Of a DNA stretch of 35,672 bases, positions 1 to 8,357 are shown piece by piece. Position 1 is the stretch's first letter. Each line of letters opens with the position of its first letter. A program made the translations under genes and the position numbers. The DNA comes from Verrucomicrobiaceae bacterium (GTDB taxonomy: Bacteria; Verrucomicrobiota; Verrucomicrobiia; Verrucomicrobiales; DEV007). The notes under the pieces are model-generated. The model worked only from the letters and a program-made list of their open reading frames with translations. It was not told the DNA's origin and did not search any database. The stretch spans positions 1 through 35,672 of the forward strand of contig JAACDM010000298.1 of NCBI GenBank assembly GCA_009936795.1, given 5' to 3'.

Positions 1-1556
1 ACCTCCACTACACCAAGTTTCTAAGCAAGCTCGCCAGATTTGAGCGCCAGACGCTGCCTCTCTTTCAGCGCTACACAGAGATCAAACACACGCCGACGGT
101 GGACACACGTGAGTTATTGCGATTGGACGAGTTCAAGCCACGGATCATGAGTTCCTTTGTACGGAACCGGTTGCTGGACGAAGTTTACTTGCCGATGATT
201 GGCGATAACTTGGCCAAGCAGATTGGTGTGGCAGGGGCCGACACGCGCACCGACCGGATGGGCTTGCTTTTACTTATCTCGCCGCCGGGTTACGGTAAAA
301 CGACCTTGATGGAATACATGGCGGATCGGTTAGGATTGACCTTTGTGAAGGTCAATGGGCCGGCTCTTGGTCACCAAGTGCGCTCGCTCGATCCGGTAGA
401 AGCGCCTAACGCAAGTGCCCGAGAAGAGGTCAAGAAGCTCAATCTCTCTCTTGAGATGGGAGACAATGTCATGATCTACCTCGATGACATTCAGCACTGT
501 GATCCCGAGTTCTTGCAGAAGTTCATCTCACTTTGCGACGGCCAGCGACGCATTGAGGGCGTCTACGATGGCGTGGCCCGGACCTACGATTTGCGTGGCC
601 GCAAGGTCGCTGTCGTGATGGCGGTCAATCCTTACACGGAAAGCGGAGGCAAGTTTCAGATTCCTGACATGCTGGCCAACCGGGCCGATACCTACAACCT
701 CGGTGATATCGTCGGTACCCATCAGCAGGCGTTTGAGGATTCCTATTTGGAGAACTGTCTGACGAGTAACGCCATTCTCGCACCCCTGGGATCGCGCAGC
801 CAGAAAGACGTGCATGCGATCATTCAAATCGCTCGCAATGGCACGGCTGATGGCGTCGATTTCGAAGGCAACTACACGCCGGAGGAGGTCAGTGAGATGG
901 TCGATGTCATGACCAAGCTCATGCGCGTGCGTGACACCGTCCTGCGGGTAAACTTGGAATACATTCGCTCCGCTGCGCAGTCGGACGAGTACCGCACCGA
1001 GCCGCCATTTAAGCTTCAGGGTTCTTACAGAAACATGAATCGCATGGCGGAAAAGATCCTGCCCATCATGACGGAGGAAGAAGTGATCAACGTTATCAAG
1101 GATCACTACGAGAATGAATCTCAAACGCTGACGACCGGTGCCGAAGCCAACCTGTTGAAGTTCCAAGACCTTGAAGGATTCCTAACAGAAGAAGACTCCG
1201 TGCGCTGGGAAGAGATCAAGAAGACCTTCGCGCGCAACCTCCTCACGGGAGGTGCGCGCGACAACGATCCTGTTTCACGCGTGGTTGGCCAACTGGCCGC
1301 CTTCAATGCCAGTACGGATCGCATCCAGGAGGTTCTTGCAGCTTCCTTGGCTCATCAGCAGCAGCCCGCGACTCTAGCAGATGCGACAATAGCGAAGTTA
1401 GAAGACATCATTAACAAGCTCCGTGCCGTGCCCGTGGATGTGGATATCCATGTCCAACCGGTGCAAGAATCTAGCCCATCCGAGATGCCCGTAGCGATCG
1501 ATGCCGACACGGAGCAGGGGGATGAAGCAAGACTACCCCCGAACGCGCCCGACTGA
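1..1556 (+). CDS. Large AAA+ ATPase, C-terminal part (DNA-repair ATPase type), 5' truncated
   Basis: The reading frame is open from base 3, so the gene enters from the left; the GTG at 99 is internal rather than a start. The visible part is about 517 codons. A AAA+ core is clear: Walker A PPGYGKTT near base 281-304, Walker B as MIYLDDIQ near base 472-495, a sensor-1-like Asn in VVMAVNPYTESG, and an NRAD segment that could carry the arginine finger. The part after the core is helical and ends in an acidic tail. In Verrucomicrobia and Planctomycetes this AAA module closes very large proteins annotated as DNA repair ATPases; that name is from family memory and the actual role is unproven. The protein has no export signal in the visible part and should be cytoplasmic. 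Stop TGA at 1554-1556. Confidence 0.85.
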   Translation, partial: LHYTKFLSKLARFERQTLPLFQRYTEIKHTPTVDTRELLRLDEFKPRIMSSFVRNRLLDEVYLPMIGDNLAKQIGVAGADTRTDRMGLLLLISPPGYGKTTLMEYMADRLGLTFVKVNGPALGHQVRSLDPVEAPNASAREEVKKLNLSLEMGDNVMIYLDDIQHCDPEFLQKFISLCDGQRRIEGVYDGVARTYDLRGRKVAVVMAVNPYTESGGKFQIPDMLANRADTYNLGDIVGTHQQAFEDSYLENCLTSNAILAPLGSRSQKDVHAIIQIARNGTADGVDFEGNYTPEEVSEMVDVMTKLMRVRDTVLRVNLEYIRSAAQSDEYRTEPPFKLQGSYRNMNRMAEKILPIMTEEEVINVIKDHYENESQTLTTGAEANLLKFQDLEGFLTEEDSVRWEEIKKTFARNLLTGGARDNDPVSRVVGQLAAFNASTDRIQEVLAASLAHQQQPATLADATIAKLEDIINKLRAVPVDVDIHVQPVQESSPSEMPVAIDADTEQGDEARLPPNAPD

Positions 1557-1863
1557 ACTCAGATGGGGTTTGTGTAGCCGTGCATCCTGAAGCCACTTGC
1601 TCGTGGTGCTTGCACGTTTCGCGGGAGTATCATGGTCCAGGTCTGGGGGGAAGCGCTGTGACGAGTCTGCGCGCTATCTGAAACGGGAGATTCGTCCATT
1701 TGCCTGGTAAGAGGCTTGCCAAACGTCGGGCCGACCTGGTAGTTCGTCCCCCCGTGCTTAGAATGTCGCTCTTCTTTTCTGGCCAGCTGAAACACCTGGT
1801 CGCTTTTCCCGTAGGGATACTCTACGGGGGCCGTTACCCTCCGCAACCGCTTGTTTGCTTCAT
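1557..1863. other. Intergenic region with a hairpin; no supported gene
   Basis: About 307 bases separate the ATPase stop from the first gene of the collar cluster. A minus-strand frame (1559-1846) stays open, but its product has no recognisable domain, signal or start context, so I do not call it. A 7-bp stem with a 7-nt loop (CCCGTAG 1808-1814, CTACGGG 1822-1828) lies about 36 bases before the next ATG. It could be a leader hairpin or part of a terminator, but there is no T-run after it on the plus strand. No convincing promoter was found, although one is expected here for the downstream operon. Confidence 0.5.
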
Positions 1864-4761
1864 ATGAAACATCAAACTCTACTCGGAATCGTCTGCCTAC
1901 CCGTGATTGGCATTGGCACGTGGCTGGCGATCGCTGGCGTTCCCACCCCGAACGTGGACATCACCCTGGACGATACTCTGGGGGAGGAAGTGAAGACGGA
2001 CGGCAAAGCCAATCCTGGTGAGAGCATCACTCTGGAAGCCGAGATCACCAATACCAGCGGCTTCAGCGGTACGGATCTCGTTTATGAAACCGCGGTCGAT
2101 GCGAACACTACGTTAATAGGCGATTCCGTCATGGTGACGCCCATTGCCTTGGACGACAGCTATGACTGCATGGGGAATGTCGGCATACAGGTGGCAGCAG
2201 CAGCAGGGGTGTTGGCTAATGACCGTGATCCGGACGGAACAAACGGGAACGGTATCAGCGATCTTCAAGCCGGTCCCCCAAGCATCGCCACATCAGGTGG
2301 CGGGCAGGTCAGCATGAGCCTGAATGGCGCATTCACTTACATGCCTGCTGTCGGGTTTCAGGGCGCGGATACGTTCACCTACGTGATCACAGATGAAGAT
2401 GCTCTCAATGATGCCAGCACAGGCAATGGCGTCGTCGAGGTGAGCATCAACGTCACTGGGATGATCTGGTTCTTTGACGATTCAAATCCCTCGGCGGGCG
2501 ATGGACGTCTGGGCAGTCCATTCCAGACCCTCGCGCAGCACAACAGCAACGCCATGGATGCCGATGGCGATTGTTTGTTTATCTACTCGGGTAGTTACAA
2601 TGACAGTCTCAATCTAGCGAACAATCAACGCGTCATGGGCCAGGGATCTAGCCAAAGCCTCCACGACTTCTGCGGGCTCACGCTTCCTCCCCATTCGCTT
2701 GCTTTGCCGAGTCAAGGTGCCCGCCCGGTTTTGAATACTTCTAGCGGAAATGCTATCAACTTGGCCGCGGCGAACGTGCTGCGCGGTCTAAACATCGCCG
2801 ACACGGATCTCGCTGCGATCGCTGGGACCACGTTTGGCAGTCTAGTGATTCGCGAAATGGCCATCTCTGGATCAGGGGGAAGCCTCGCTCTCAATGGAGG
2901 CAACTTGAACGTCAGCTTCGATTCCATCGTGAAGAATGGAGGAAGTCAGAACGGGATTCGGGCTCTAAATGTATCGGGCAACGCGAACTTTGGAATGGTG
3001 GATCTGCAGTGCACGGGCGGTGGCCAAGGGATCCTCTTTGCGGGTCTCGGCGCCAACCAGACAACAGTGAATTTCGCTTCGGGATCCAAGGTCATTTGTG
3101 AGAGTGGCGGAGCTGTCAATCTGCAAAGCACGACACTTGGGGTGGCGGGGGCTGGTGTGAGTTTGGAACGCATCGAATCGACTGGCGGCACTGAGCCTGG
3201 CCTTCAAGTTCTCGGCACTGTTGGGCCATTCACGCTCACAGGCACAGGCACGACCTTGGGGAGCGCAGGCTTTATCACGAACAAGACTGACGTTGATGCT
3301 GTTCGCCTGGCTGCCAACGCCGGCTTGATGACCCTGAGAAATCTCGATATCAATGACATCAACGGCACGGATGACGCCATGCTCACGACCACTTATCAAA
3401 GCGGTGCCGATGCCATTCATGCGGCGGCACTCGCAGGTGGTTTGAGTCTCGACCGCGTGCGGATCGATAACGTCAGTGATTGCGCCATCAATGCCACGCC
3501 ATTCGATGTGCCCGTCACCTACACCGAACGGACAACCTTGGTCGGCCTTGAGATCACCAACTCATCTATCACGGATACAAATCGTTTCCATCTGCCTGGA
3601 AATATCGGTGACGACACCCGCTCGGTCTTCCGTGAATCCATGATCCGAGTTCACGGCATCAGCGGTCAGGTGACCTTGGATAACAACACCTTCCAGCATG
3701 GATCTGGTTTAGCTCAGTTCATCACTGCGGATAGTGGTAGTGTTCGATTCGACCTGACGCGCAATCATTTTGAGCGATCCTTGAAAGAGTTCACCAGTGC
3801 TGATGTGAGTGTCGGCGCTGCTGGCTTGGAAGTTTATGTGGCCGGTTCAGTCACAGCAGACATCATCATCGGTGATCTTGCCGACTTAGAGGATTTGTTA
3901 GGCAATACGTTTCTAAATTGTGGCAAAGGTGACTACGGTTCCATGAATATCCGAACGGCGCCGAATGCGCCTGCCTTCTCTGGAGATCTCGATGTGCACG
4001 TCTCGCGCAACACCTTCCAAGTCACCGATCATCTTACCGATGCCGGAAGTAGCTTCGCCTTCAAAGGCTTCCCCCAGGGTGAAGTCGAAATGATCATCGG
4101 CGGAACTGGAAGCACCTTTGAAGCGATCTTCACGAACAACACGCTCGAAGGCCTGCAAGGCGACAATGCAGCCCAATTTGGCGCGAGCCTAAACATCACC
4201 GCGAAAGATGGAACCACCGGGGAAAGCATCGTTCAGAACAACACGCACCGTGAAGTCTGGGGACACATTGCCCGCACGGATACGGACAATGCCGAGCACT
4301 ACCATCATTTCGTGAGTAATGAGATCATCCACGACGTCACCAGTGGCAATGCCGACAACACGGACCTCGGCGTGTCAGCAACCCAAGAGTTTCCCTACGA
4401 GTCGATCGTCCACAACACGCGCAACGGCGGCGAAGTGCACATCGAGAAACAGAACCAAATCATTCCGGATCACGACACGATGTTTAACTTCCGCAGCGAC
4501 AAGAGCGTTGAGTTCCAAACGGCTTCTTCGAGCGACCAGATCTTTGTCGATTTCGATGCTGGCTTTGCCCACAACGCCTTTGAATTCGACGTCGCCACTT
4601 CTGCCAATGTCCACTTGTTCATCGATGGCTCAAGCGCGGGGACAGTCGATGGCGTCATTGCCGACCAAGGCACCAACTTGAACGGCCAGGCATCGATCGT
4701 GAATGGCACAGTCAACCTGTCGAGCACGGATCCAACAGACCCATCCGTCGTCGTCCCTTAA
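1864..4761 (+). CDS. Secreted right-handed beta-helix protein with cadherin-like (VCBS-type) N-terminal domain
   Basis: About 965 residues. I chose the ATG at 1864 because it begins with a signal-like segment (MKHQTLLGIVCLPVIGIG...); a TTG three codons upstream would only add MLH. A short DUF11-like stretch is followed at roughly residues 95-195 by a cadherin-like/Big_9-type domain, recognised by GVLANDRDPDG and GADTFTYVITDED. The segment DDSNPSAGDGRLGSPFQTL then opens a long repetitive N/G/S-rich region typical of parallel beta-helices (short strands ending in N and T, many LTNNTF-like turns) that runs to the C-terminus. The likely role is a surface or matrix adhesin; no catalytic motif is visible. 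It is the first of nine tightly packed genes, 24 bases before the first collar gene. There is no anchor at its C-terminus. The start lacks a Shine-Dalgarno sequence and is preceded by a pyrimidine-rich stretch. Confidence 0.8.
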   Translation: MKHQTLLGIVCLPVIGIGTWLAIAGVPTPNVDITLDDTLGEEVKTDGKANPGESITLEAEITNTSGFSGTDLVYETAVDANTTLIGDSVMVTPIALDDSYDCMGNVGIQVAAAAGVLANDRDPDGTNGNGISDLQAGPPSIATSGGGQVSMSLNGAFTYMPAVGFQGADTFTYVITDEDALNDASTGNGVVEVSINVTGMIWFFDDSNPSAGDGRLGSPFQTLAQHNSNAMDADGDCLFIYSGSYNDSLNLANNQRVMGQGSSQSLHDFCGLTLPPHSLALPSQGARPVLNTSSGNAINLAAANVLRGLNIADTDLAAIAGTTFGSLVIREMAISGSGGSLALNGGNLNVSFDSIVKNGGSQNGIRALNVSGNANFGMVDLQCTGGGQGILFAGLGANQTTVNFASGSKVICESGGAVNLQSTTLGVAGAGVSLERIESTGGTEPGLQVLGTVGPFTLTGTGTTLGSAGFITNKTDVDAVRLAANAGLMTLRNLDINDINGTDDAMLTTTYQSGADAIHAAALAGGLSLDRVRIDNVSDCAINATPFDVPVTYTERTTLVGLEITNSSITDTNRFHLPGNIGDDTRSVFRESMIRVHGISGQVTLDNNTFQHGSGLAQFITADSGSVRFDLTRNHFERSLKEFTSADVSVGAAGLEVYVAGSVTADIIIGDLADLEDLLGNTFLNCGKGDYGSMNIRTAPNAPAFSGDLDVHVSRNTFQVTDHLTDAGSSFAFKGFPQGEVEMIIGGTGSTFEAIFTNNTLEGLQGDNAAQFGASLNITAKDGTTGESIVQNNTHREVWGHIARTDTDNAEHYHHFVSNEIIHDVTSGNADNTDLGVSATQEFPYESIVHNTRNGGEVHIEKQNQIIPDHDTMFNFRSDKSVEFQTASSSDQIFVDFDAGFAHNAFEFDVATSANVHLFIDGSSAGTVDGVIADQGTNLNGQASIVNGTVNLSSTDPTDPSVVVP

Positions 4762-4785
4762 TTTGAGATTTCAGACTTCACACCT

Positions 4786-5292
4786 ATGTCAGAACCCTTT
4801 CTTGCAGAAATTCGTATCGTGGGATTCAACTTTGCCCCTCGGGGTTGGGCCTTCTGCGATGGGCAGATCTTGCCAATCAATCAGAACCAGTCCCTCTTCA
4901 GTTTGTTAGGCACAACCTACGGTGGCGACGGTCGCACGTCCTTTGGGCTTCCTGATTTGCGGGGGCGCACGCCCATCCAAGAGGGCAATGGTCACTCCCT
5001 GGGCCATAAGGGCGGCTATGAAACGCACTTGCTCGACGCCTCAGAGATTCCACCGCATCGGCACACCGTGCGGGTTTCCAATACGACGGCAGCCGCCTCC
5101 ACAGTTGGGGGAAACTACTTCGCTTCCAACACTGCAAGCCTAAATTTGTTCAACATTGGCGGTACACCTAACGCCAGCATGGACCCTGGCATGCTCGCCA
5201 ATGCCGGTGGGCAGGCGCACAACAACATGCAGCCTTACACGACCCTCGCCTTCTGCATCGCCATGCGAGGCCTCTTCCCATCCCGAAACTAA
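4786..5292 (+). CDS. Phage tail collar-domain protein (microcystin-dependent-protein-like), copy 1
   Basis: 168 residues. The N-terminus MSEPFLAEIRIVGFNFAPRG, then AFCDGQILPINQN and LLGTTYGGDGRTSFGLPDLR, is the signature of the tail-collar family (PF07484), known both from phage short tail fibres and from bacterial proteins called MdpB-like. The C-terminal half holds the family end motif GGQAHNNMQPY followed by a hydrophobic strand and FPSRN. No signal peptide is present. This is the most divergent of the three tandem copies in its middle part, and it ends with the same FPSRN as copy 2. It sits 24 bases after the beta-helix gene and 17 before copy 2. The absence of capsid, portal, terminase or lysis genes argues that it is a domesticated chromosomal gene rather than part of a prophage. 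The biochemical function is unknown. Confidence 0.92.
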   Translation: MSEPFLAEIRIVGFNFAPRGWAFCDGQILPINQNQSLFSLLGTTYGGDGRTSFGLPDLRGRTPIQEGNGHSLGHKGGYETHLLDASEIPPHRHTVRVSNTTAAASTVGGNYFASNTASLNLFNIGGTPNASMDPGMLANAGGQAHNNMQPYTTLAFCIAMRGLFPSRN

Positions 5293-5320
5293 CTCAAGCT
5301 TCTATCTTCATGTCAGAACC
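5269..5320 (+). repeat. 52-bp perfect direct repeat, unit 1 (collar gene 1/2 junction)
   Basis: The bases from GGCCTCTTCCCATCCCGAAA to the MSEP codons of the next gene are identical to 5811-5862. The unit covers the last codons of one collar gene, the stop, the 17-base spacer and the first codons of the next. Identity ends one base beyond each limit. Confidence 0.95.
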
Positions 5321-5834
5321 GTTTGTAGGCGAAATCAGAATGTTTGCTGGGAGATTCGCTCCCAGAGGCTGGGCGTTCTGTGACGGGCAATTGATAGGCG
5401 TCGCTCAGAATGACGTGCTCTTCAGTTTGTTACGCACAACCTACGGTGGCGACGGCCGCACCACCTTTGGCCTACCAGACATGCGTGGGCGCATTCCCAT
5501 TCACCAAGGCTGGGGCCCAGGACTGTCCAACCGCCCCCTCGGAAGCAAGTCGGGGCAGGAGGGTGAGATTCTCTCAGCCTCACAGATCGGCTCCCACACG
5601 CATACCTCGCGAGGGACCACGGGTACAGGCACGGCCAACTCTCCCGATGGTGCCATCTTTGCCAATCCCGGAGGCACCATTCTCACCTACAAGGCCGGTG
5701 CCACACAACGCGCTGCCATGAACGCAGATGCGATCGGACACACGGGAGGCAGCCAAGCGCATGACAATGTCCAACCTTTCGTCTGCGTGAATTTCATCGT
5801 GGCGCTCTTCGGCCTCTTCCCATCCCGAAACTAA
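5310..5834 (+). CDS. Phage tail collar-domain protein (microcystin-dependent-protein-like), copy 2
   Basis: 174 residues. It carries the same architecture as its neighbours: MSEPFVGEIRMFAGRFAPRG, AFCDGQLIGVAQN, LLRTTYGGDGRTTFGLPDMR, a variable Gly/Thr-rich middle, and GGSQAHDNVQPF before FPSRN. One of the usual Gly residues before TTYGGDG is Arg here, and the end motif has D for N, so it has begun to diverge. The 17-base spacer before it is identical to the spacer after it, and this identity extends into both flanking coding regions (52 bases, 5269-5320 and 5811-5862), pointing to tandem duplication or recombination. The family may assemble as a trimer, as phage tail-fibre collars do; this is inference. 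Confidence 0.92.
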   Translation: MSEPFVGEIRMFAGRFAPRGWAFCDGQLIGVAQNDVLFSLLRTTYGGDGRTTFGLPDMRGRIPIHQGWGPGLSNRPLGSKSGQEGEILSASQIGSHTHTSRGTTGTGTANSPDGAIFANPGGTILTYKAGATQRAAMNADAIGHTGGSQAHDNVQPFVCVNFIVALFGLFPSRN

Positions 5835-5862
5835 CTCAAGCTTCTATCTTCATGTCAGAACC
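5811..5862 (+). repeat. 52-bp perfect direct repeat, unit 2 (collar gene 2/3 junction)
   Basis: Identical to 5269-5320, 542 bases apart. The distance equals one gene plus its spacer. Recombination between the two units would delete or duplicate exactly one collar gene in frame. Confidence 0.95.
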
Positions 5863-6379
5863 TTTCATCGCTGAGATCCGCATCTTCGCTGGCAAATTTG
5901 CTCCTAGAAGCTGGGCGTTCTGTTATGGGCAGTTGCTCCCGATCGCCCAGAATACCGCTCTCTTCTCCCTCATTGGCACCACCTATGGAGGCGACGGTAG
6001 AACCACCACAGCCTTGCCCAATCTCCAAGGGCGCGCCCCCATGCACCCTGGCCGCGGTCCTGGACTGACCACACGACGACTCGGAGAATCTGGTGGAAGC
6101 GAGACGACGACCCTCACGGAAGCGCAGATGCCCTCTCACACCCATGGGCTCATGGGTGCAGCGGAGGATCCGAACAACGCCAATCCAGAAGGCGGTCTCC
6201 CTGCCCAGATTGCCGGTCGAGGAGGTGGCACCAATCTCTATGGCGGCACTCGCAATGCCACCATGGCAATCAATCAGCTCGACAACACAGGTGGCGGCCA
6301 GGCGCACAACAACATGCAGCCTTACTTGGTCATGAACTTCATCATCGCCCTTCAAGGTCTCTACCCTTCCCGCAGCTAG
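5852..6379 (+). CDS. Phage tail collar-domain protein (microcystin-dependent-protein-like), copy 3
   Basis: 175 residues with MSEPFIAEIRIFAGKFAPRS, AFCYGQLLPIAQN, LIGTTYGGDGRTTTALPNLQ and GGGQAHNNMQPYLVMNFIIA. The conserved FAPRGWAFCDGQ reads FAPRSWAFCYGQ, so two otherwise constant positions of the signature have changed. The middle region carries MPSHTHG, a His-containing motif common in this family that could bind metal. It ends in YPSRS rather than FPSRN. Spacing is 17 bases to copy 2 upstream and 15 bases to the methyltransferase-like gene downstream, consistent with one transcript. Three adjacent paralogues that are similar but not identical suggest a hetero-oligomer or division of labour, which cannot be tested from sequence alone. 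Confidence 0.92.
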   Translation: MSEPFIAEIRIFAGKFAPRSWAFCYGQLLPIAQNTALFSLIGTTYGGDGRTTTALPNLQGRAPMHPGRGPGLTTRRLGESGGSETTTLTEAQMPSHTHGLMGAAEDPNNANPEGGLPAQIAGRGGGTNLYGGTRNATMAINQLDNTGGGQAHNNMQPYLVMNFIIALQGLYPSRS

Positions 6380-6394
6380 GTCTCACCACACCCC

Positions 6395-7018
6395 ATGGCC
6401 GTTTCCCTTTCATCACAGCTTTACGAGCCGACTGACTACTACAAGTCAGACGTACCCGAAGGCGTTTCTGGTGAATGGGAGGTGAAACGCTTCACTCTGC
6501 CCGTCGTTCCCGCTGGTCAGATCTCGGAGGCCTCCCCTGAGGTGCCCCATTGGATGCTCCATCGCCCTGGCAGATACACCAGATTGAAAGTGGGCGGTAT
6601 CGATATGATGACCGACCTCTACGAAGAATGGTGGTCCCAACGCGAAGCGATCACCGAAGGACTCCAACGGGGCGGCCACATCTTGATCAGTGGTCTTGGG
6701 CTGGGAATGATCATCGAATGCCTGTTGCGGCCGGAAACATCGCCCGTCGAACGCATCACGGTGCTCGAACAATCCGCCGATGTGATCACGCTCGTGGCGC
6801 CGCATCTGCAAGCGCGTTATGGTGAACGCTTAGAGATCCTTCACACAAGCGTCTTCGAATGGGCGCCACCGGCCGCCGCCCACTACAGCGTCACCTGGCA
6901 TGACATTTGGCCGAAACCCGACGCCGCCTATCGCCATGAGGTCGCAGTGTTAGAGAGCAAGTTTGCCCGTTGCAGTGACTGGCAAGGAACCTGGACTCAA
7001 GAATCGTATGCCGTCTGA
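6395..7018 (+). CDS. Class I SAM-methyltransferase/spermidine-synthase-like Rossmann protein
   Basis: 207 residues. A glycine-rich nucleotide-binding loop ILISGLGLGM near residues 95-104 is followed by ITVLEQSADVI, whose acidic residue sits where class I methyltransferases bind the ribose of SAM; HTSVFEW and SVTWHDIWP fit the following strands. The order matches a Rossmann methyltransferase core, but no substrate motif is visible and activity is not certain. No signal peptide or membrane segment is present, so it should be cytoplasmic. It lies between the collar genes and the GNAT gene with a 15-base gap upstream, and its stop TGA is one base from the probable GNAT start, which suggests translational coupling. 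A role in modifying proteins of the same cluster is inference only. Confidence 0.65.
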   Translation: MAVSLSSQLYEPTDYYKSDVPEGVSGEWEVKRFTLPVVPAGQISEASPEVPHWMLHRPGRYTRLKVGGIDMMTDLYEEWWSQREAITEGLQRGGHILISGLGLGMIIECLLRPETSPVERITVLEQSADVITLVAPHLQARYGERLEILHTSVFEWAPPAAAHYSVTWHDIWPKPDAAYRHEVAVLESKFARCSDWQGTWTQESYAV

Positions 7019-7019
7019 C

Positions 7020-7529
7020 ATGTCCGTTCCCTCCACCAGCTTTCGCTCGGCCGATCTGAACGCAGGCAGCGCAGACCTTGCCTTTCTGTGTCGCCTCTAT
7101 GCGAGTACCCGACAGGAAGAACTCGCCCAGACAGGATGGCCACAGGCCCAGATCGATTCTTTCTTACAGCAACAGTTCGAAGCGCAGCATGTCCATTACA
7201 TGAAACACTTCGCCAAGGCCAAGTTTGACCTCATTCTCAATACCCGTGGCCAACCTATTGGCCGCCTCTACTTGGATGAACGTCAGGATGAAATCCGCAT
7301 CATCGACATCGCCTTGCTTCCTGCCAATCGCGGCAACGGTATCGGGGGCCGCATTCTCGAGGACATCCTAGCGCAAGCACTGAAGTCTCACAAACCGGTC
7401 CGCATTCACGTTGAGAAGAACAACCCTGCCATGCGACTCTACCGTCGACTGGGCTTCTTCCCTGTAGAAGATCAAGGCGTTTACGAACTGTTAGAGCGAT
7501 CGCCTCAGCCAATCCCAGCAACCTCTTAA
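7020..7529 (+). CDS. GNAT family N-acetyltransferase
   Basis: About 169 residues. The GNAT fold is well supported: IRIIDIALLPANRGNGIGGR contains the acetyl-CoA pyrophosphate-binding motif A (R-G-N-G-I-G), and VEKNNPAMRLYRRLGF is motif B with the usual Asn and Tyr. The N-terminal half (FLCRLYASTRQEEL, then a Gln-rich helix) is typical of the subgroup found next to tail-collar triplets. I prefer the ATG at 7020 in the TGA-C-ATG junction; an ATG at 7008, overlapping the upstream gene by 11 bases, is the alternative. The substrate is unknown; small molecules, N-termini and lysines are all possible. It is cytoplasmic. The next gene begins four bases after its stop. Confidence 0.9.
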   Translation: MSVPSTSFRSADLNAGSADLAFLCRLYASTRQEELAQTGWPQAQIDSFLQQQFEAQHVHYMKHFAKAKFDLILNTRGQPIGRLYLDERQDEIRIIDIALLPANRGNGIGGRILEDILAQALKSHKPVRIHVEKNNPAMRLYRRLGFFPVEDQGVYELLERSPQPIPATS

Positions 7530-7533
7530 TCTC

Positions 7534-8028
7534 ATGCAACGCCGACATTTCATTCGAATCGCTGCACCTGCAGTTGCCCTCGCGAGTTGTGACAAACCCG
7601 CAGAGTACTCTTCCAATGAAGAACTCGTCATCGAAGGCCTCGACGTGCCTCTGGGCGGCCCCAAGGTGGAACCCGTGCCACGCCACGACTATCAAGAGCC
7701 CGAAGCCTTTGACCTAAACACCGTGAGTAGCGCGACCTACAAGCCCCTGAAAGGCACGTCCTTCGAACTAGTCACCGACAATGGTCGGACGACGCCGATC
7801 ACGTTACATGAAGTGCGTGACTTGCCAGTTTACCCGCGACCTGACGGCAAACACGCGCTTCGGCGCCCTCCCTTCCAGCTCATCTTTGAGGCAAGCCATT
7901 CGGCATCAGCCCCTCTCGAGCAAGGATCCTACACGGTGGCCAGTGCCTCACTCCAATCACATTCGCTCTTCCTGGTACCGATCGATATCGGCGAAGGAAA
8001 GTGTTATCTGGAGGCTATCTTGAACTAA
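7534..8028 (+). CDS. Lipoprotein with DUF6916-like domain
   Basis: 164 residues. The N-terminus MQRRHFIRIAAPAVALASC combines a twin-arginine-like RR with a hydrophobic stretch and a lipobox (LASC, Cys19), so the product is probably a lipidated envelope protein, perhaps exported by Tat. A Pro-rich linker follows. The domain from about residue 60 (LNTVSSATYKPLKGTSFEL) to the C-terminus (LEQGSYTV, LFLVPID, YLEAILN) resembles the small beta-barrel domain DUF6916 that often accompanies tail-collar genes; that association is from memory. The gap to the GNAT gene is 4 bases and to the next gene 9. The start is preceded by TAATCTC, with no Shine-Dalgarno sequence. Function is unknown. Confidence 0.7.
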   Translation: MQRRHFIRIAAPAVALASCDKPAEYSSNEELVIEGLDVPLGGPKVEPVPRHDYQEPEAFDLNTVSSATYKPLKGTSFELVTDNGRTTPITLHEVRDLPVYPRPDGKHALRRPPFQLIFEASHSASAPLEQGSYTVASASLQSHSLFLVPIDIGEGKCYLEAILN

Positions 8029-8037
8029 CGCACACCC

Positions 8038-8340
8038 ATGAGCACCTCCATTGATCTAGCTTCTGTCGATAGTGGCTTCTTTCAGCCTCATGTTGATTCT
8101 TCGCTCACTTTAAAGACAAGCGAAGCGAGCATTCCGGGAAAGCTGCTTTCCGTCTCCGATATTCCCACCGCGATGACTTCTGGAAGAAAGCCATTCTCTC
8201 TGATCATCCAGGTGGAAACCACCGAATTCCAACAAGGGACTTACGAGTTAGCGCACCCTACACTCGGCACCCTTTCCATCTTTCTCGTGCCCATCAATCT
8301 GCGTGAGGGCAAACTCGAACTCGAAGCCGTCTTCGCCTGA
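8038..8340 (+). CDS. Small DUF6916-like protein without signal peptide
   Basis: 100 residues. It matches the domain of the preceding lipoprotein almost end to end: DSSLTLKTSEASIPGKL, PFSLIIQVETTEFQQGTYEL, LSIFLVPINLREGKLELEAV. The shared pattern (a Q/E-Q-G-T/S-Y turn, then a strand ending in LVPI, then an acidic last strand) supports a paralogous DUF6916-like domain. It has no signal peptide, so one copy seems to be in the envelope and this one in the cytoplasm, or this one is exported by a non-classical route. It is 9 bases from the upstream gene and 17 from the next. No catalytic residues are apparent, and a structural or chaperone role would fit as well as any. Confidence 0.65.
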   Translation: MSTSIDLASVDSGFFQPHVDSSLTLKTSEASIPGKLLSVSDIPTAMTSGRKPFSLIIQVETTEFQQGTYELAHPTLGTLSIFLVPINLREGKLELEAVFA

Positions 8341-8357
8341 CATTACCGTTCATTCCT

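Noticed and set aside
528..1324. Minus-strand frames opposite the AAA+ ATPase
   Set aside because: They lie antisense to a clear Walker A/B domain and encode nothing recognisable.
1559..1846. Minus-strand open frame of 95 codons
   Set aside because: No recognisable motif, poor start context and heavy in basic and polar residues; likely chance.
4786..6379. Prophage or tailocin remnant
   Set aside because: Three collar proteins are present but no sheath, tube, baseplate, capsid, terminase, lysis, integrase or attachment repeats are visible nearby.
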